Below are positions 47,800-58,954 of a stretch of DNA of 64,000 bases, piece by piece. A model generated the notes under the pieces. It was not told the DNA's origin and did not search any database. It saw only the letters and a program-made list of their open reading frames with translations. Position 1 is the first letter of the stretch. Each line of letters begins with the position of its first letter. The translations under genes and the position numbers were made by a program. The stretch lies in the NCBI GenBank assembly GCA_963969495.1, contig OZ018323.1, positions 72,822,920 to 72,886,919 on the forward strand, written 5' to 3'. This DNA comes from Ceratothoa steindachneri. Lineage: Eukaryota; Arthropoda; Malacostraca; Isopoda; Cymothoidae.

Positions 47800-49560
47800 A
47801 TAAAAGAAGAAGAACAGTACATCTTAGTGAATTGAACCTGACAGATGTGCTCAATGAAAGCACTGAAGTAGTTTTGTCAGATCTGGCTGATTCGGATCTC
47901 GATCCAGATTATATACCAGATGCAATTCCATCAGATGCTGAAGATGAAGCGGAGATTCATGATAATGTTGGAGAATACTTGCCCAGATGACTGTTGAAGA
48001 GGAAGAAGCTAAAAATGAAGGTCAAGGAAGGAATTTAAATGAAGGAGATGCCATTGAATGGGAAATATTTCGGGGAAGACAGAAAACTTCTCTATTTCCT
48101 GGTAAACCTGGATTGCAGATTGATTTATTGCCAAATGCCAGTCCATATGCCCTCTATAAAGTCTTTGTGGATGATGAAATTATAAATGAATTGGTTAACC
48201 TAACCAATGTGTATGCCACCCAAGCTATTGCCAATATGACCCTCAAGACCCATTCAAGGCTCCATAAATGGACTCCAACTTCCAGAAATGAAATGAGAAA
48301 ATTTCTTGGTTTAGCTATGTGGATGGGCCTTGTGAAGTTAGGGAGCATTTTTTATTATTAAACTACCAGTTATTAATATACGAATGAAATTCATCTAAGA
48401 CCATGAGTAGAAATCGCTTTGAAATGTTGTTAAATTCCTTCAGTTTGCCGATAATACCTCAAGAAGAGAAGGCGAGCGCTTAGAAAAAGCAAAAAGTCAA
48501 CCTCTACTGGATATGCTACTAAAAAAGTTCCAGGTCTACATTTCACCAGGACATGATATTGTCATTGATGAAACCCTCATCATCTGGAGCGGAAAACTAG
48601 TGTTCTGTCAGTATTTGCCAAACGAGGCCCATAAATATGGCACTAAATTATTCAAACCGTGCTCGTCAAAAAGATATAGCAATAATGTTAAAATATATTT
48701 TAGAAAAAGCTGCAAGTGGCATTCGAGAAGTCGGAATTGCTAAAAATGTTTGCGAAGAACTGGCATCTGGTTTGAAGAATGAAGGGCGTACTTTGTATGT
48801 GGACAACTTTTATACAAGCTACGATCTGGCGAAATCATTCTTATCTTAGCACAGAACACTCACTTGGTGGGCACACTACGGGCAAATAAAAAGGAAATGC
48901 CAAAGGAAGTGATAAAGACAAATCTATAAAGGGGAGAGATGATAGCCCGTTAGGATGCTAATGGAATTGTGGTCTTGAAATGGAAGGACACTAGAGATGT
49001 TCGCTTATTATCCACTTAGCATAGCCCAGTTATGGGGAACATCTGAGAGGAGGAGACAGCGGGAGAAGAGACAGAAGATGAAGAAGAAAGAACTAGAGCA
49101 AGAAGAAAAAATAATAATAAATACCCTCAGCAATCTTTGCTTATAATAAGGGTAAAACTGGCATTGAATTCTCTGACCAGATAGCATCATATGTAACAAC
49201 GTTTCGCAAAGGTGTAAAGTGGTACCGAAATTGGGTCTGGAAATGATTCTCGGAATGGCATTGGTGAATTCATTTGTTCTCTATAAGAAAACTGCTAACA
49301 AGGCGATCAAAATAAGAGTATTTTGAGAAGAGGTTGCATCAGCTTAACTCGAACTTGTACCAACAGAAAACCATCCCAAACCACAATGCACCAATGTGCA
49401 TACTCTTCAAATTAAAAAAAGATGCTAACGGCTAGAAAAGCAGACGAGCATGTTATGTGTGTTATGCTAAACTAAAAGTACAAATGGGAAGAAAGGGAAG
49501 CTTGCAGGAAATCAAAAAAGGTCAGTACTTACTGCACTAATGTGTCTTGCATGTTTTGGG
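47800..49560 (+). pseudogene. piggyBac transposase pseudogene
   Basis: Acidic N-terminus (about 47800-47990), then the core segment ending MRKFLGLAMWMGLVKLGS (to 48361). A badly shifted stretch follows, then VYISPGHDIVIDETLI (about 48535-48580), with the first catalytic aspartate in IDE, and EAHKYGTKLFKPCSS. At 48637-48849 comes TLYVDNFYTSYDLAKSFL, the VDNFYTS block holding another catalytic aspartate. At about 49150-49320 come GKTGIEFSDQIASYVTTF and KGVKWYRK. A cysteine-containing tail follows near 49450-49560. Order and spacing fit DDE_Tnp_1_7 proteins such as PGBD4, to which the wording is closest. Many frameshifts and stops make it inactive. This family is not the one at 3826-5461. Confidence 0.87.
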
Positions 49561-50011
49561 GACCAACATAAGAACTAAATAAATCATAAAGTTACGAAAA
49601 GAAGAGTTTATTTCCAAGTTTTAATTTCAGTTTCATAAAGTGGTGGAAAGAATATTAAGTAAAATATGAGTTCATTTCCATGTTTTAATTTCAGTTATTA
49701 TTATTAAAAAAAAATAGGCTGTATTTTCCGACTGGCTCCACGTGCCGAAGCATGGGGCAACAGCGAAAAGTTGGAACACACAATTCACTTTATAAACATG
49801 GTAAAATAGATATATTTAAACATACCACTATAAACACACCATAAAAACAGCACAGGCCAAAAATTCCCCTATAATAAATCAAATTTGCATCACAGCGCCA
49901 CCGTACATATATCACAATGTTTATCAGGCGCCAAGGGAGCCAAATACAATGTTAAAACATAGGTACTATCAGTCGTATCAGCCTGACACGGCGGCCACTG
50001 TGTCTGGTTAT

Positions 50012-50080
50012 GTCAGTCATATGTGACTGACGGAGCGGCAGTTGTAAATGTCAATGTTAGTCACATGTAACTGACATGGC
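50012..50080. repeat. Subterminal palindromes of the piggyBac, 3' side
   Basis: GTCAGTCATATGTGACTGAC at 50012-50031 has perfect 8-bp arms. A second, weaker copy, GTTAGTCACATGTAACTGAC, lies near 50056-50075. Both sit just inside the 3' terminus. Confidence 0.8.
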
Positions 50081-50094
50081 AGTCAATGAGTTAA

Positions 50095-51336
50095 GCGTAT
50101 GAAAAGCTTTCTAATAGTTGTTAAAGTAAAATTATATTCCTATGTGAGACATAAGAATAACAAGTGAAATAATATAGATATGATGCAGTAACAGACTCTG
50201 GACTCAATCTTCACGAATATCATAATGCAAAACAGCGTATGAAGATTTATCAATCCCGGTATTAACAGATCGAGTTTGAGTTAATAAGTATAAACGGAAC
50301 CAGTCGAAAGCTATTGCAAAATCACTCGACATCAATGCAAAAGATTAAGAACAACAGTCTTATCGGTTGTATAAAGATTACTAAAGGATCATAAAAATAT
50401 ATTAGAAGGTTGTTCTGCCAAAGCCACTGTACTAAGGTGTTTACACTTCAGAGTGGAGAGTGAGGAGTATAACAAGGATTTAGGCACGACTGGGAGATGT
50501 CATCAATGTTGTAGGAGGACATATTATCAAGAACCTGCATTAACGCCTTCCTTTCAATGAGATTAAGAAAGAAGAGGATTACTTTTATGTGTCTGTTTTT
50601 ATGCTGGGTTTCTTAAAAATTGATTGAAGAGAGCATGTGTAAACTACATAGCATGTTGGCAGATGAGACTCAAAGATATCAAGGAAATTTGGGTGATAAC
50701 AAGCAGGGAACAAATTAAGTGTATAAAGGTTCTTTATGAGTAGATAAGGAGGAGTTTACTATCTTGAAAAGAAGAGGAGAAGAGACAGAGTTTGGGGGTA
50801 TATGAAAATGGGACATTACACTATAGTGATGATCAAGAGCAAAGGGATTACTAGATTAGATATGAAAAACTTTTGAAAAAGAAAGCCTCCAAATTTACTG
50901 AATTTATGAGGGTAAGATCCTACCACAGGTAAATAGAGACATGCAGAAAGTTCAAACATTGTGTGAGGATTTTTTTATTATCTCGGAGAGTATATTGGGT
51001 GTAGAAGTTACAAATAGATTAAGGAAGGAAGGGGAGAGTGGAAAGGTGAATGCTTGAGGGAAAGAAGAGTAAAGAAAATTGGGTGCATGAAATCAAGGTA
51101 GGATAATAAAAAAGAGCTAATTGAGTCTTTAATGTTAAATATAAAAGAGTAAGAGTCCTATGGAAGGAGGCAAGATCAATGGTTATTCGATCACAGTCGA
51201 TGTTAGAGAGCCAACTTTGAATAAGCAAGGTTGCGGGAAGTTAGCGGTGAAATTTACAAGAAAAAGGAAGGGATCAGTTATGGCGACAGAGCAAGTATAT
51301 ATATTGTGCTGATAAGCTACTTGTGGGGAAAGAAGG
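50095..51336. other. Intergenic, no recognised gene
   Basis: Purine-rich on the plus strand between about 50450 and 51300, with no recognisable protein in any frame and no terminal repeats seen. Confidence 0.5.
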
Positions 51337-52074
51337 TGGTTCTCTTCGATTCGGGCCGTGTCAGCAATTTCTTATAAAAACAAATAATTATTCCCTCGCG
51401 TATGAATTCAAATTTGGGACTCGAGTGGGTTTCTGAAGATGTTGTTCATTGTTCACCCAATAAAAACGTATTTGGATTTAAAAACAATTTAATAAAAAAA
51501 CTTTATTGGAACTTGACGCTTTAGTAAGATGAATGAGTAGATTCGGCAATCTTAAGTCCTTTTTAGTTTAATGGAATGAAATTTAATGAGGATGGAAGGA
51601 ACAGTCGTTGTTATGATGTGATGCCCATTTGTGAATCATTCTACCGAGGCCTGCTTGAGGAGAAGAATGGGTGGACATTAGATGAGATAAATGTCTTTCC
51701 TCGGTTGATGGAACACAATGTGAACACAAATAAAGGAGATGTGTCCTCCCTAAAGTGATGTAACCAACTGTATTATATGTACTATAATGTATTGAGTATT
51801 TATGTGAAAAGAAAGTGGGCATAACAAGTTTTGATCACCAATCGTATTTATCGAGGAGCGTCTTTGTCTGAAATTCAATATTTATTTGTGTTTAATCGTC
51901 TGTGGGAAAGGAAGTAGAAATTAAAGAGTAGAGATAAATGTCGTGAGAGTGATTGACAGAGGGAAAACAAGGAAATTTTTATATGGTCAGTCAAAAGATT
52001 TTTAGCCTGGGAAAATACCATGTATAAGAGCTTGGTTGCATGCGCGTGTAAATGAATTCTGTAGTCATGGTACA
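51337..52074. repeat. Left LTR-like direct repeat
   Basis: Aligns along its length with 53723-54499. Shared strings include GGTTCTCTTCGATT, AATTTAATAAAA, GAATCTTAAGTCC-like text, TGATGCCCA, GAGTATTTATG and CTGGGAAAATACC. Identity looks like roughly 70-75 percent, so the pair is old. Confidence 0.7.
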
Positions 52075-53722
52075 GAATGACCCAGCATGTAAATGAGCAA
52101 ATGTATAAACATTTGTAGTGTGGTTACATTAAAAAATCATATATATAAATTATAAAATTCATGAAATATGATAAAAGTAACGACAATTAAAAATATTTGA
52201 TTCAAAATAAAGACTAAATCCAATGGGGCTTTTTCAATTGAGTGAAAGAAATAATGATAGTAGATTGCATGGTAACTAAAATAATAAAAGCATGATTGGG
52301 GTCGGCTATATACATTTTGTTCCGAGTATTCCAGCCGTATTAAACTAGAATAATTATTAAAATGATTAAATAAATAAATTCAACATATGTACATAACAGA
52401 CGTGATGTATCTTATTAATGTTAACTCAATGAAGTCAATTAAAATAAATGTAAATTAAATCGTGAGTTAAGATAATGCTTATGCATACAGAATGACATTA
52501 GCTCTTGGAAACTAAATGTTACAATTAGAAACATCAATAATATTCATAAAGTATAAATTTTGATTAGAAATAGATAGTTGAACTAGTTGTGCAATTGAGT
52601 ACATGAAAAAATAATAATCATATTCATATAACAAAACAAAAGTGTTAGATACACATCAAAAGACAGATTAAATATAATTAAAATATAAATGAGATTAATA
52701 TGATGAATTTGATGAATAGATCAAATAACACAAAGAAAGTGCAAACGCAAACACAGCGAATTTTTAAAAAATCATAAATTAGTTAACCTTAATTCGTGTA
52801 GATAACAAAGTTGTAGAAACTATAGTAAAAAGAATCTTCTGGTTGCTCGGAGGAGTGCGGACATGTGATCAGAAAATGGTGTGTCTATAATGGTTTAAGT
52901 GAGCGAGTAAGTAAATAAAACAATTACATACACAATAAAATCAACGCATCCCCAAAACTTGTGTGTGTACGAAGAGCTTACGATTAAATTTTGTTGACGG
53001 GAAAATCGATTCTGTGCAACTTGTAAGTTGATGAAGTATTTGATGAAAAAAATGGCCGAAATAACTTGCAAGCCTTAGTGATTAGTTGAAAACCGTACGC
53101 GTTGTATGGCCTTTTGCTTAGAATCTATCTCTTCTTGTCGGTTTGTTAGATAAGTGACTCACGAGGCATGTTGCCGTAGCGCTGTGTGAGTACCAGTGAA
53201 TCAAGTGCGATGAATTGACGCGAAAATTTGCCTTTGAAGCACAGAGATAATTTTCCGATAAGGCAAGTCAGCTGGAGAGGGATTTTGTACTCATGCGGCT
53301 GTAGGTTGATAATTGTTGACGTAGTGTTACTTCAGAAGATTGATTTGTTTCAGAATCAGAGAGTTGCGTGACCGGGAGGTTGAACGTACCGTTGAGTTGA
53401 GTAATTGCATAGGTAAGATGAACATAAGCTCCTCTTTGATGAAGGCTAGTGTTGCTTGCGTTTGATCAAGACAAAGTTGGATCTGATCGATTAATGTTGT
53501 CATGGTTTGATTGCTGTTTGCAATAACATTAAAGGAATTCAAAAGTGACTCCATAAATTACATGCAACGTCCTCGGAACATGATGAGATTTAATTCCGGA
53601 AAATTATTATTTAGTCACTTCGGGAAGATGATGATAATGTTTGAGGTCACTTCGGTTGCTTGAAGTCAATCCGGGGTCAACACATGTGGCAAGAAGAAAA
53701 AGGTACCTATGATGATATACGG

Positions 53723-54499
53723 TGGTTCTCTTCGATTGTAATACGGTCACCAGTTCCTTATAGGAACAAATATTTCTTCCCTTACGTATGAATCCAAATT
53801 CGGGATTCGAGGTTTTTCTGAGGATATCACCAAATAAAATTTAATATGGCTTTATAAACAATTTAATAAAATACCTTTAGTTGAACTTGACGTTTTGGTG
53901 TGATGAATGCGTAGGCTCGGGAATCTTAAGTCCCGTTTCGTTAGATAGAGTGAATTCGAATGCAGGAGAATAAAAGAGAGGTTTTTTATGATGCGATGCC
54001 CAATGGTGAATCCTTTCGCCGAGGACTGCTTGAGTAAGTGAATGGCTGGACTTTAGGTGACTTAAAATTTCATTTCCAGATGGATGGAGCAAAGTGTGAA
54101 CATGAATGGAAGACACTCCCTAAAGTTTGGTGACTGACTGTAGTATATGTACAATAATGCTTTGAGTATTTATGAGTAAAGAAATTGAGCGTGACCAGTT
54201 TTGATATTTAATTGGGTTTCTTAGGGTGGGGCTTTGTCTGAAAGTGAAATTTTATTCATCTGTGTAAGCTTAGAGAAGAGGAAACATAAATTATCAAAAT
54301 TATTATCAATTAATTTATTTGAGAGTAGAGATAACCGATGAGAAAAGGATTGAATGAAGCGAAACAAGGAAATCTTTTTTTATTCAGTGAGAAGATTTGA
54401 GTCTGGGAAAATACCGGGTATGAGAGTTTGTTTCTATGAGAATATAGCCTGAATACATATATTTTCCCTAAATGAATTTGTCGAAGGTGTGTGATCACA
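53723..54499. repeat. Right LTR-like direct repeat
   Basis: Partner of 51337-52074, in the same orientation. It starts TGGTTCTCTTCGATTG and ends GTGATCACA. A purine-rich AAGAAGAAAAAGG lies about 20 bases before it and could be a degenerate polypurine tract if the element reads on the plus strand. Confidence 0.7.
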
Positions 54500-54653
54500 T
54501 GTGTATGTTTGTATCTATGTAAAAATTATATCAAAAGATTATTCCGATTGAATTTTTTACATGGGTCCGGGTTGAAACAAAAAACGTTTTGCATAGATTT
54601 ATGGACGGTGCTAGAAATGGATAATAGTCAAAGATCATTTATTCACTTTCTGC

Positions 54654-54811
54654 AAAGTTGTGATAGAATGTTTTTTGACCTTTATTCTCAAAGACTAAAA
54701 TATATTGAGCTAGTGAAATTAAAAATATCCTTTAAAGTTGTGATAGAATGTTTTTTGAACTTTATTCTCAAAGACTAAAAAATATTGAGCTAGTGAAATT
54801 AAAAATATCCT
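54654..54811. repeat. Two-copy tandem repeat, 80-bp period
   Basis: AAAGTTGTGATAGAATG starts at 54654 and again at 54734. The two 80-bp units are nearly identical, differing at only a few bases (GACC versus GAAC, and a T/A in the A-rich part). It is a recent local duplication in otherwise featureless DNA. Confidence 0.9.
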
Positions 54812-57800
54812 GAGATGGAAAATTTATGATGTTTAACCATCATAAATAATTTGATCCGTATCAGGTGTATGAGTCTGATCTGGAATAAAGAAATATATAT
54901 ATTTGGAAGAACAATATTTACAAAGTTGCAGTACAGTAATGGTTAGTCATAGAAAAAAACTACTGCTATTACTGTGAGGTGGATATAATCTAAATATATT
55001 ACATATATCATAAACAGAATTTGTGTTGTCTATTCAAGGTAATAAAGTTATATATTGACGAATACGAGTTCCGGATCTGATATTATTAAAAAAACAGCTT
55101 TTGTTTATAAATAACAAACTAATGCTTTTTTATAACGCCCAGCTGAACACTGCCACAAGGGCATCAGTGACTACAAAATATTATAGAGAACGCATGATTT
55201 CTAATCGGACAAATGTGATTCCAGAGTGAAAGATTTATATGGTATTCCAGATTATTCCCATTATTATGGAAAATGATAATATTGTTAATAACTCATTAGG
55301 AATAAACATACGATGCCACAGTTCGAGATAGGTTTCTTAGGTGAGGAATTATATTAAATAATTTAATTTCTCTCTATGGCAGATCTAATTAGGTTATGTA
55401 CATATTAGAACAATCTATTATTAGACTCTTAGATTAAAATGTATTTTTACTTTTTGTATAGATTCTTGTTTTCAATATGACTGTTTCTATTTTAATTTAA
55501 TAAACATTTAACGGTAAAATAGTCCTGTTTTAAGTCACTGATGATGTTTCTCTGATGAACACAATTATTAGCTTTTAAAGAGGGCAGCTTGGTCTGTAAA
55601 GTATTCTATTAGTGTTTAGGTTTAAATCAAAATAGCCTTAGTAGTAGTATGCTCCACATAGTGTAATCTAGTTACAGATACACCAGGTAAGATAGAGAGA
55701 AAAACTCTAATATAAGGTGATATCGGAGATAAGTTGGATGTTGCATTCACAAAAGATCATCAAGAATGATGTAGGAGGCAGAAGTGTCCTAGTTGGTTAA
55801 TTTATTCAGATCGGAAAAGAATCTCTCTTATCAGTGAGTAGGTGATACAAATTTAACAGTGACCCGATAAATAATTCAGCGCATTCGAGATAAGAATAAT
55901 TCCGAAGATACTAAAAAAGTATATGGTGAAAAGAGAGAAGGTAAAAAATTAGAAGCACTTATAAAGCTAAATTCACAATTTTTCCCTGAAGCTCTCCGAA
56001 CTTTCATAAAAAAGTGTTCATCTGGAGAAGGGCGAGATGAAATAGGGTTAAGGCCATCAATATTCCATGTTTCTACCACCTCAATGGGAGCTACTGTCTT
56101 CTAAATTATAAAATAACAAATAAAATCATCGTCGTCTGTAGACAATAAGGGGGTGAGAGAATCTCGTCATATCGAAGCGCAATAGAGTCGACAAGTAGAG
56201 AATATAATGTGTGTAACTGTGTATGTGTTGCCTGGGGCAACCCGGCAAAGATTACAGAGAATATTTAGAATGGATAAAATTTCATATCTTAGTAATTAAA
56301 GTGACTCTAATTTTGTCGAAAAAAGTCTGAGTAAGTTTCTTTTATGATTTATTAGAAAAATGGTGTAAGACTTTAATCACCTATACCATTCCTCTAGCAA
56401 ACCAGATGACGAAATTACTCAAAAAAGGTATACAGGAATTTATTTCTTCTTGTGTTTATAGTAACAAACTAAATCATTTTGGTCTACCTCCTCATCGAAG
56501 AGAGGTTTCTCTTCTTCATGAGGTACACTCCCTAAGGGATATCGTCTGTTAGTGTGTTTAAATAACCTTTCTCCTCATTCCTACTCACCTCAACTCATAC
56601 ATCACAACCAACACTCCACAATACATATCTTACCCCGACCTATACCACAATACCCAAAGTTCACACCCAACATTCCCCACGACGCATACAATAATTTAAA
56701 CTTTACACTTCATAACCTAATATCAACTCTTTTACTTTATTTATTTTGTGTAGAGTATTTTGGTTTCTGTTCTCATATAATGTATGAATAAAAACGAGTG
56801 AAATCATAAAGAAGAACTAAAGGAAAAGCTCACTTAAGAATGGCGTGTTAAAACTTCAAATGTCATTAGAGATTTAAGCGGCCAATATATGCAAAGAGGT
56901 TTTGGCAGGTGCCAGTTACTTTGGAATAAACAGCTGGAGCCTTTAAATTTGACTGATCACTCTTTCATTCGAGCATTTGTGTCTCCATAGGAGCTATTTC
57001 CTAGGAGGTTTTAAGTTCTTTTTCTTACGACGCATTATCTTTCTACTATTTTTTTAGGATGAGGGGGGGCAGATTATTCATTCCTAGTTTTATGCTCTGG
57101 CATTAAATGTACTGAATCATTTTGTCAATGTGTTATTTTTGTTTGTCCAGCTTGATTGATAGTATGATTCCCTTTCTTTAATTTTATATTTTCTCGTTTA
57201 ACCCCTATCAACTTAGCTAAAATATCATCATAGCCGTGCATATGACTTTTCCTATTTAAATATTCATTATTTATTACCATTAAATTTGAATTCATTATAT
57301 TTTTATTTTTGCTCTGTTAGCTCCTCTACATAAATTCTTTTCCCTGGCTTTATCTTTATTTGTTCTACTCATCTTTCCCCCCAAAATACCATCTGCAAAC
57401 AAATTCCGAAGAGCCCTTATCTTCGTAGAGTTTGACCTTAATTCCTTGTTGTTTGAGAAGCTCCGTGAGATTTGAGGAGGAAGCTATGCGCTGGGAACAT
57501 CCGATTACATCTGAGTTTGTTTACATTTCGGATGAGACAACACCGACGATCAATGAAAATAGAAGTTTGAAAGGGGGAAAAACAGTTTTCTGGACAAAAT
57601 AGGGCAAATAGCTTTTTGTAAATATTAAGAACAAACGGTTTGCAAGGTTTAGATGATTATTTTTTCTCCATAAGGTTACATTAATTTAGAGATTTATTTT
57701 TTAAATTCGAAAAACACTTCTTTGACAGCTTGAGATCTGTCGGTTTTCACGTCGCATGCCTTCTCTTTGAAGTCATCTTGGCCTTACGAGGCAATGAGTC

Positions 57801-57893
57801 TATTTTCTCAGCCGAACTGGTTGTATTAAGTACTAGTGAATACTGAGCGATCAGACTAGTGTCTCACCTTTTCCCACTTTGATCTATACAAGC
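54812..57893. other. Intergenic, no recognised gene
   Basis: About 3 kb with no recognisable protein. One imperfect hairpin lies near 56487-56523 (CCTCATCGAAGAGA against TCTCTTCTTCATGAGG). Confidence 0.5.
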
Positions 57894-58817
57894 TGTTATG
57901 ATTTGCGGTTACTTGAGCCTTTGGAGGCGGTCGCAAAATAGGCACTTAAAAATATATCCTCATCCTTTTGTATGTTCAGTATTTATGACTCCTCCCTTAT
58001 GAGCCATAGGTGGAATTACCTGGATGATTTCTCTTCACCGAGCTCTTTAATTTGGTCCAACGAATCCAAATGACATTTAACATTGATTTCACATATATTG
58101 TGGTAGGTTCGCCGTGAACAGCTTTTATGGCCCAGCTGCTGGACGTCAGTCTGGCCCGCTGATCCCTGCGGTTGTCACTTTCCCGTAAGGAGACGCTCGG
58201 TTTGTGACGCCCGATAGCGAGGGGTCGTTAAGGCCTCTCTATCTCCTTGTTTTGGAGAACTCCGTGTATATATGCACCCTCTCCAGGATTACAGACAGAT
58301 TTGGTTAGACGAATTCTCCGAAAAGAGTTCAATTCTACGAAGCTCTCTCTCGAAAAGTGTGAGTGACGGTCGAAAGCCACGGAAGAGCTGGAAATCATAC
58401 TCGTATCTTCGGATCAGGGAGAAGAATCTCGTGAGGCAACGACAGCCTTTCTCAACCGCCTTCGGATCTAGGATTAGAAAAGCTGTCCTCCGAAGTTCTT
58501 CTGGTGACCTCTTGAGGCCAAGAGGCCCGTTAGCTCGCTCAAGCTAAGTGTGGAGAAGTCACCCCGGCCCTCTTTCGAAGTTTATCTGGTGATCTCTTGA
58601 GTACAAGAGACTTGATATCTCACTCGATTTGCGTTTGGAGCAGTCATCTCCCCCCCCCCCTTTGAAATTTGTTCAGGCACCACTTGAGGACAAAAGGCAC
58701 TCATCTCGCAAAACACAAGTTCCCGCTGCAGGTTTGTGGCTTCCACCCGTGAGTAATAAAGGTCCTCAGACCTCTTCTAAGTTTGCCCTACCTTATTCAG
58801 GAGGTTCAATATAACTA
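57894..58817. mobile_element. Putative solo LTR / LTR-like GC-rich block
   Basis: A GC-rich island begins near TGTTATGATTTG (57894) and ends near ATATAACTA (58817). The ends are only roughly inverted and no target duplication is visible. It has a TATATATG box at about 58267 and three ~85-bp hairpin-bearing units (58492-58735). The overall design is like the gypsy LTR and the 6228-7506 block; the sequence is different. A solo LTR is an inference. Confidence 0.35.
58492..58735. repeat. Three ~85-bp imperfect tandem units with dyads
   Basis: Units begin at 58492, 58577 and 58664 with GAAGTT(C/T)(T/A)TCTGGTGA or a diverged form. Units 1 and 2 carry CTCTTGAGgccAAGAG and CTCTTGAGTACAAGAG hairpins. 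Unit 2 ends in a run of ten or more Cs. The third unit is the most diverged. Confidence 0.7.
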
Positions 58818-58910
58818 AATCACTCACTATCCTAAATCTCTCATTATAACCATTCAATAATCCAGGTTATCTAATTAATATTCGAAACATAATTCCGTCT
58901 TATTCCTTAC

Positions 58911-58954
<44 letters not shown>

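Larger units (their letters stand above)
33818..48461. repeat. Tandem duplication, copy B (~14.64 kb)
   Basis: Direct, same-orientation second copy of 19175-33817. It begins abruptly in the middle of gag, because its left part is replaced by piggyBac sequence of copy A. It ends inside the piggyBac transposase, where it continues smoothly into unique piggyBac sequence. That smooth continuation shows which arrangement is ancestral: gag to LTR to mariner to piggyBac, once. Confidence 0.95.
47320..50090 (+). mobile_element. piggyBac DNA transposon, complete end to end
   Basis: Bounded by TTAA on both sides (47316-47319 and 50091-50094). The left end is CACATTGACTGCCA and the right end, read inward on the minus strand, is CTCATTGACTGCCA, so 13 of 14 terminal bases match. 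At 2771 bp it has the usual piggyBac size. Subterminal palindromes of GTCAGTC...GACTGAC type occur at both ends. The transposase gene is decayed. The left 1142 bp are also present as the truncated copy at 32676-33817. Confidence 0.92.
51337..54499. mobile_element. Degenerate LTR-type element (direct repeats around 1.65-kb interior)
   Basis: Two diverged direct repeats of about 740-780 bp (51337-52074 and 53723-54499) enclose 52075-53722. Both begin TGGTTCTCTTCGATT and end in CA. The interior has no reverse transcriptase, integrase or protease that I can recognise; only a 75-codon minus-strand frame at 53327-53554 (MESLLNSFNVIANSNQTM...) stands out, possibly a gag remnant. The primer-binding site and polypurine tract are not clear, so orientation is open. 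A non-autonomous or heavily decayed LTR element is the best reading. Confidence 0.6.
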
